Assembly: GCF_946998875.1 (NCBI RefSeq) | Contig: NZ_CAMQAY010000024.1 | Span: 1 to 19,415 of the forward strand | Origin: an uncultured Peptoniphilus sp. | GTDB taxonomy: Bacteria; Bacillota; Clostridia; Tissierellales; Peptoniphilaceae | Direction: 5' to 3' | Length of the DNA stretch: 19,415 nucleotides | In this document: one piece after another, positions 17,174-19,415 of the stretch | Numbering within the stretch: the stretch's first letter is position 1 | Layout: each line of letters starts with the position of its first letter | Position numbers and translations under genes: made by a program | Notes under the pieces: generated by a model | Databases searched by the model: none | The model's input: the letters and a program-made list of their open reading frames with translations, nothing else | What the model was told of the DNA's origin: nothing

Positions 17174-19415
17174 ATGAAAGACTTAAACAAAACTTATGAT
17201 CCAAAGGATTTTGAAGAGAAAATTTATGACTATTGGATGGAAAATAATTATTTTAGAGCAGAGGTTGATGAAAATAAAAAACCTTACTCTATTGTAATGC
17301 CACCTCCAAATGTAACAGGCAACCTTCACATGGGTCACGCCCTTAATAACACCATTCAAGATGTCTTAATCAGGACAAAGAGAATGCAAGGCTATTCTGC
17401 CCTTTGGATTCCAGGCACTGACCACGCATCTATTTCTACTGAAGCAAAAGTTGTAGAAAAATTAAGAAGTGAAGGCATAGATAAGGAAGACATTGGCAGA
17501 GAAAAATTCTTAGAGCGTGCTTGGGACTGGACTCATGAATACGGCGGAAATATTGTAAATCAACTTAAAAAACTTGGAATCTCCTGCGACTGGTCAAGAC
17601 AAAGTTTTACTCTTGACGAAAATTTATCCAACGCAGTAGAAGAAGTTTTTATCGAACTTTATGAAAAGGGACTAATTTATCGTGGCAACAGAATTATAAA
17701 CTGGTGTCCGTCTTGCGAAACTTCAATTTCTGATGCAGAAGTGGAGCACATTGAAACTGATTCAAATATTTGGTACTTCAAGTATCCCTTTGCAGACAGG
17801 GAAGGCGGAATTGAAATTGCAACAACAAGACCAGAAACTATTCCTGGAGACCTTGCCATTGCAGTAAACCCAGCTGACGAAAGATACACTGATTTAGTTG
17901 GCGAATATGTAATGATTCCAGTAATGGGCAACAAAAAAATTCCGATTATCGCCGACGAGTATGTTGAAATGGACTTTGGTTCTGGTGCAGTAAAGATCAC
18001 TCCATCTCATGACCCTAACGACTTTGAAGTTGGATCTCGTCACAATCTTGGTCAACTTGTAATCATGGATGGCAAGGGATATCTAAATGAAAATGCAGGC
18101 GACTATGCTGGCATGGAAAGATATGAGGCTAGAAAGAAAATAATTGAAGACTTTGAAAAGCTTGGCTACTACATTGGCAAGAAGCACCACCACAATGCTG
18201 TTGGTCACTGTGAAAGATGTAAGACAGTTATTGAACCACTTATTTCAAAGCAATGGTTCGTAAAGATGGCACCACTTGCAAAGCCTGCCCTTGAAGAATA
18301 TAGAAAGGGAAATTTAAATATCGTCCCTGAAAGATTTGGAAAGATTTATGAAAATTGGCTAGAAAATATTCGCGACTGGAATATTTCAAGGCAATTGTGG
18401 TGGGGACACAGACTTCCAGTTTGGTACTCTGACTCTGACGATGAAATTGTAATTTCAAAGACTGACCCATCAAAGGCAAAGGGTCACGAGGGAAAGACTT
18501 ACACTCAAGACGAAGACACCCTAGACACTTGGTTCTCATCTGCCCTTTGGCCTTTCTCAACAATGGGTTGGCCAGAAAAAACTCCAGAATACGAATATTT
18601 TTATCCAACAAATGTCCTTGTAACTGGCTACGACATAATTTTCTTCTGGGTAATAAGAATGGTCTTCTCTGCCCTTGAACAAACTGGCAAGCTTCCTTTT
18701 AAGGATGTACTTTTAAATGGACTTGTAAGAGATGACCAAGGAAGAAAAATGTCTAAGTCACTAGGAAATGGCATTGACCCACTTGACATTATTAGAGATT
18801 ACGGTGCCGACGCTCTAAGATTCACACTTGTAACGGGAAACACACCAGGTAACGACATGAGATTCTACACAAAGAGAGTTGAAGCCAACAGAAACTTTGC
18901 CAACAAACTTTGGAATGCAACGAGATTTCTCATGATGAATATGTCTGATGAAATTACAGATTCAAACTTTGACCTTGAAAAACTTCACTACGAAGACAAG
19001 TGGATTCTTTCAAAACTACAAAAAGTTATAAAATCAATAACAGAAAAAATAGAAAAATATGACATTGGACTTGCAGCAGATGACATCTACGACTTCATCT
19101 GGTCAGACTTCTGCGACTGGTACATTGAAATAGTAAAACCTGTTTTATATTCCGATAATCTTGAAGAAAAAACTAATACAGTAAAAGTTTTACTCTATGT
19201 ATTAGAAAATATTTTAAAACTTCTTCACCCATTTATGCCATACATCACAGAAGAAATTTGGCAAGCCCTACCTAATAGGGAAGACGCCCTAATTGTTTCT
19301 AAATGGCCAGAATATAGAGAAGAACTTGTCTTTGAAAAGGAAGAGAGAGCTACAGAATATATTGAAAATGCAATTCGTGAAATTAGAAATGCAAGAAGTG
19401 AAATGAATATCGAAA
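17174..19415 (+). CDS. valS: Valyl-tRNA synthetase (3' end beyond the window)
   Basis: 747 codons of an open frame running off the window; the full family length is about 880. This class I synthetase charges tRNA-Val and edits misactivated threonine. Seen in order: PPPNVTGNLHMGHALN with the HIGH-type HMGH (about 43-58), the editing-domain motif ATTRPETIPGD (about 216-226), GYDIIFFWVIRM, and KMSKSLGNGIDP (about 525-536). The anticodon-binding domain begins after about 570. ATG 17174 has GAGGAGG 4 bases upstream and follows a T-box leader with a Val (GTA) specifier, which confirms the amino acid. I saw no frameshift. Confidence 0.96.
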   Translation, partial: MKDLNKTYDPKDFEEKIYDYWMENNYFRAEVDENKKPYSIVMPPPNVTGNLHMGHALNNTIQDVLIRTKRMQGYSALWIPGTDHASISTEAKVVEKLRSEGIDKEDIGREKFLERAWDWTHEYGGNIVNQLKKLGISCDWSRQSFTLDENLSNAVEEVFIELYEKGLIYRGNRIINWCPSCETSISDAEVEHIETDSNIWYFKYPFADREGGIEIATTRPETIPGDLAIAVNPADERYTDLVGEYVMIPVMGNKKIPIIADEYVEMDFGSGAVKITPSHDPNDFEVGSRHNLGQLVIMDGKGYLNENAGDYAGMERYEARKKIIEDFEKLGYYIGKKHHHNAVGHCERCKTVIEPLISKQWFVKMAPLAKPALEEYRKGNLNIVPERFGKIYENWLENIRDWNISRQLWWGHRLPVWYSDSDDEIVISKTDPSKAKGHEGKTYTQDEDTLDTWFSSALWPFSTMGWPEKTPEYEYFYPTNVLVTGYDIIFFWVIRMVFSALEQTGKLPFKDVLLNGLVRDDQGRKMSKSLGNGIDPLDIIRDYGADALRFTLVTGNTPGNDMRFYTKRVEANRNFANKLWNATRFLMMNMSDEITDSNFDLEKLHYEDKWILSKLQKVIKSITEKIEKYDIGLAADDIYDFIWSDFCDWYIEIVKPVLYSDNLEEKTNTVKVLLYVLENILKLLHPFMPYITEEIWQALPNREDALIVSKWPEYREELVFEKEERATEYIENAIREIRNARSEMNIE

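Noticed and set aside
18240..18611. A minus-strand reading frame inside valS
   Set aside because: It is antisense to conserved synthetase sequence and has no supporting signals.

Overview
The window looks like a chromosomal segment of a low-GC, Gram-positive anaerobe. Signs are AT-rich intergenic DNA, strong AGGAGG-type ribosome binding sites, sigma-A promoters, a T-box leader, an ECF S-component and a CoaX-type protein. The gene set and codon use fit Peptoniphilaceae/Tissierellia (Peptoniphilus-like). That placement is inferred from general familiarity, not from a search.

Region 1 (1-2411) is an accessory scar directly downstream of the 3' end of guaA, a known integration hotspot for genomic islands. 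Two diverged copies of one segment lie about 2.0-2.1 kb apart. Each holds, on the minus strand, a relic of a MobC-type mobilisation gene, a bidirectional terminator hairpin, and the last codons of an unrecognised gene ending KNGYWYSNGTGS. Between them sit a perfect 19-bp inverted repeat, a patch of roughly half G+C with hairpins and broken coding sequence, a complete two-gene cassette (DUF2798-like membrane protein plus MarR regulator, under a promoter with a built-in palindromic operator), and a possible IS256-type end.

Region 2 (2412-9743) is housekeeping: guaA (minus) divergent from secA (plus); a PepSY-type lipoprotein (minus) divergent from a GntR regulator (plus); tRNA-Lys(CTT) with a full consensus promoter laid over the GntR terminator; and murI (glutamate racemase) for cell wall synthesis.

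Region 3 (9752-13338) is a minus-strand run, read in the order TRIC-type channel, thiamine-binding protein, P1 (DmpA/NylC-type) peptidase, ECF S-component, CoaX-like protein. The last three are tightly packed and point to pantothenate or CoA-precursor uptake. The CoaX homologue has lost the catalytic signature of type III pantothenate kinases. The TRIC gene appears to be leaderless.

Region 4 (13438-19415) runs on the plus strand: an MTA/SAH-type deaminase, an overlapping CPBP membrane protease, trpS, a small secreted protein made of three 26-residue repeats centred on IGGADGPT, a T-box leader and valS (cut by the window end). The IGGADGPT protein is the best candidate for something undescribed: the motif is known from the beta subunit of sodium-pumping decarboxylases, but here it stands alone as a tandem repeat behind a signal-like segment.
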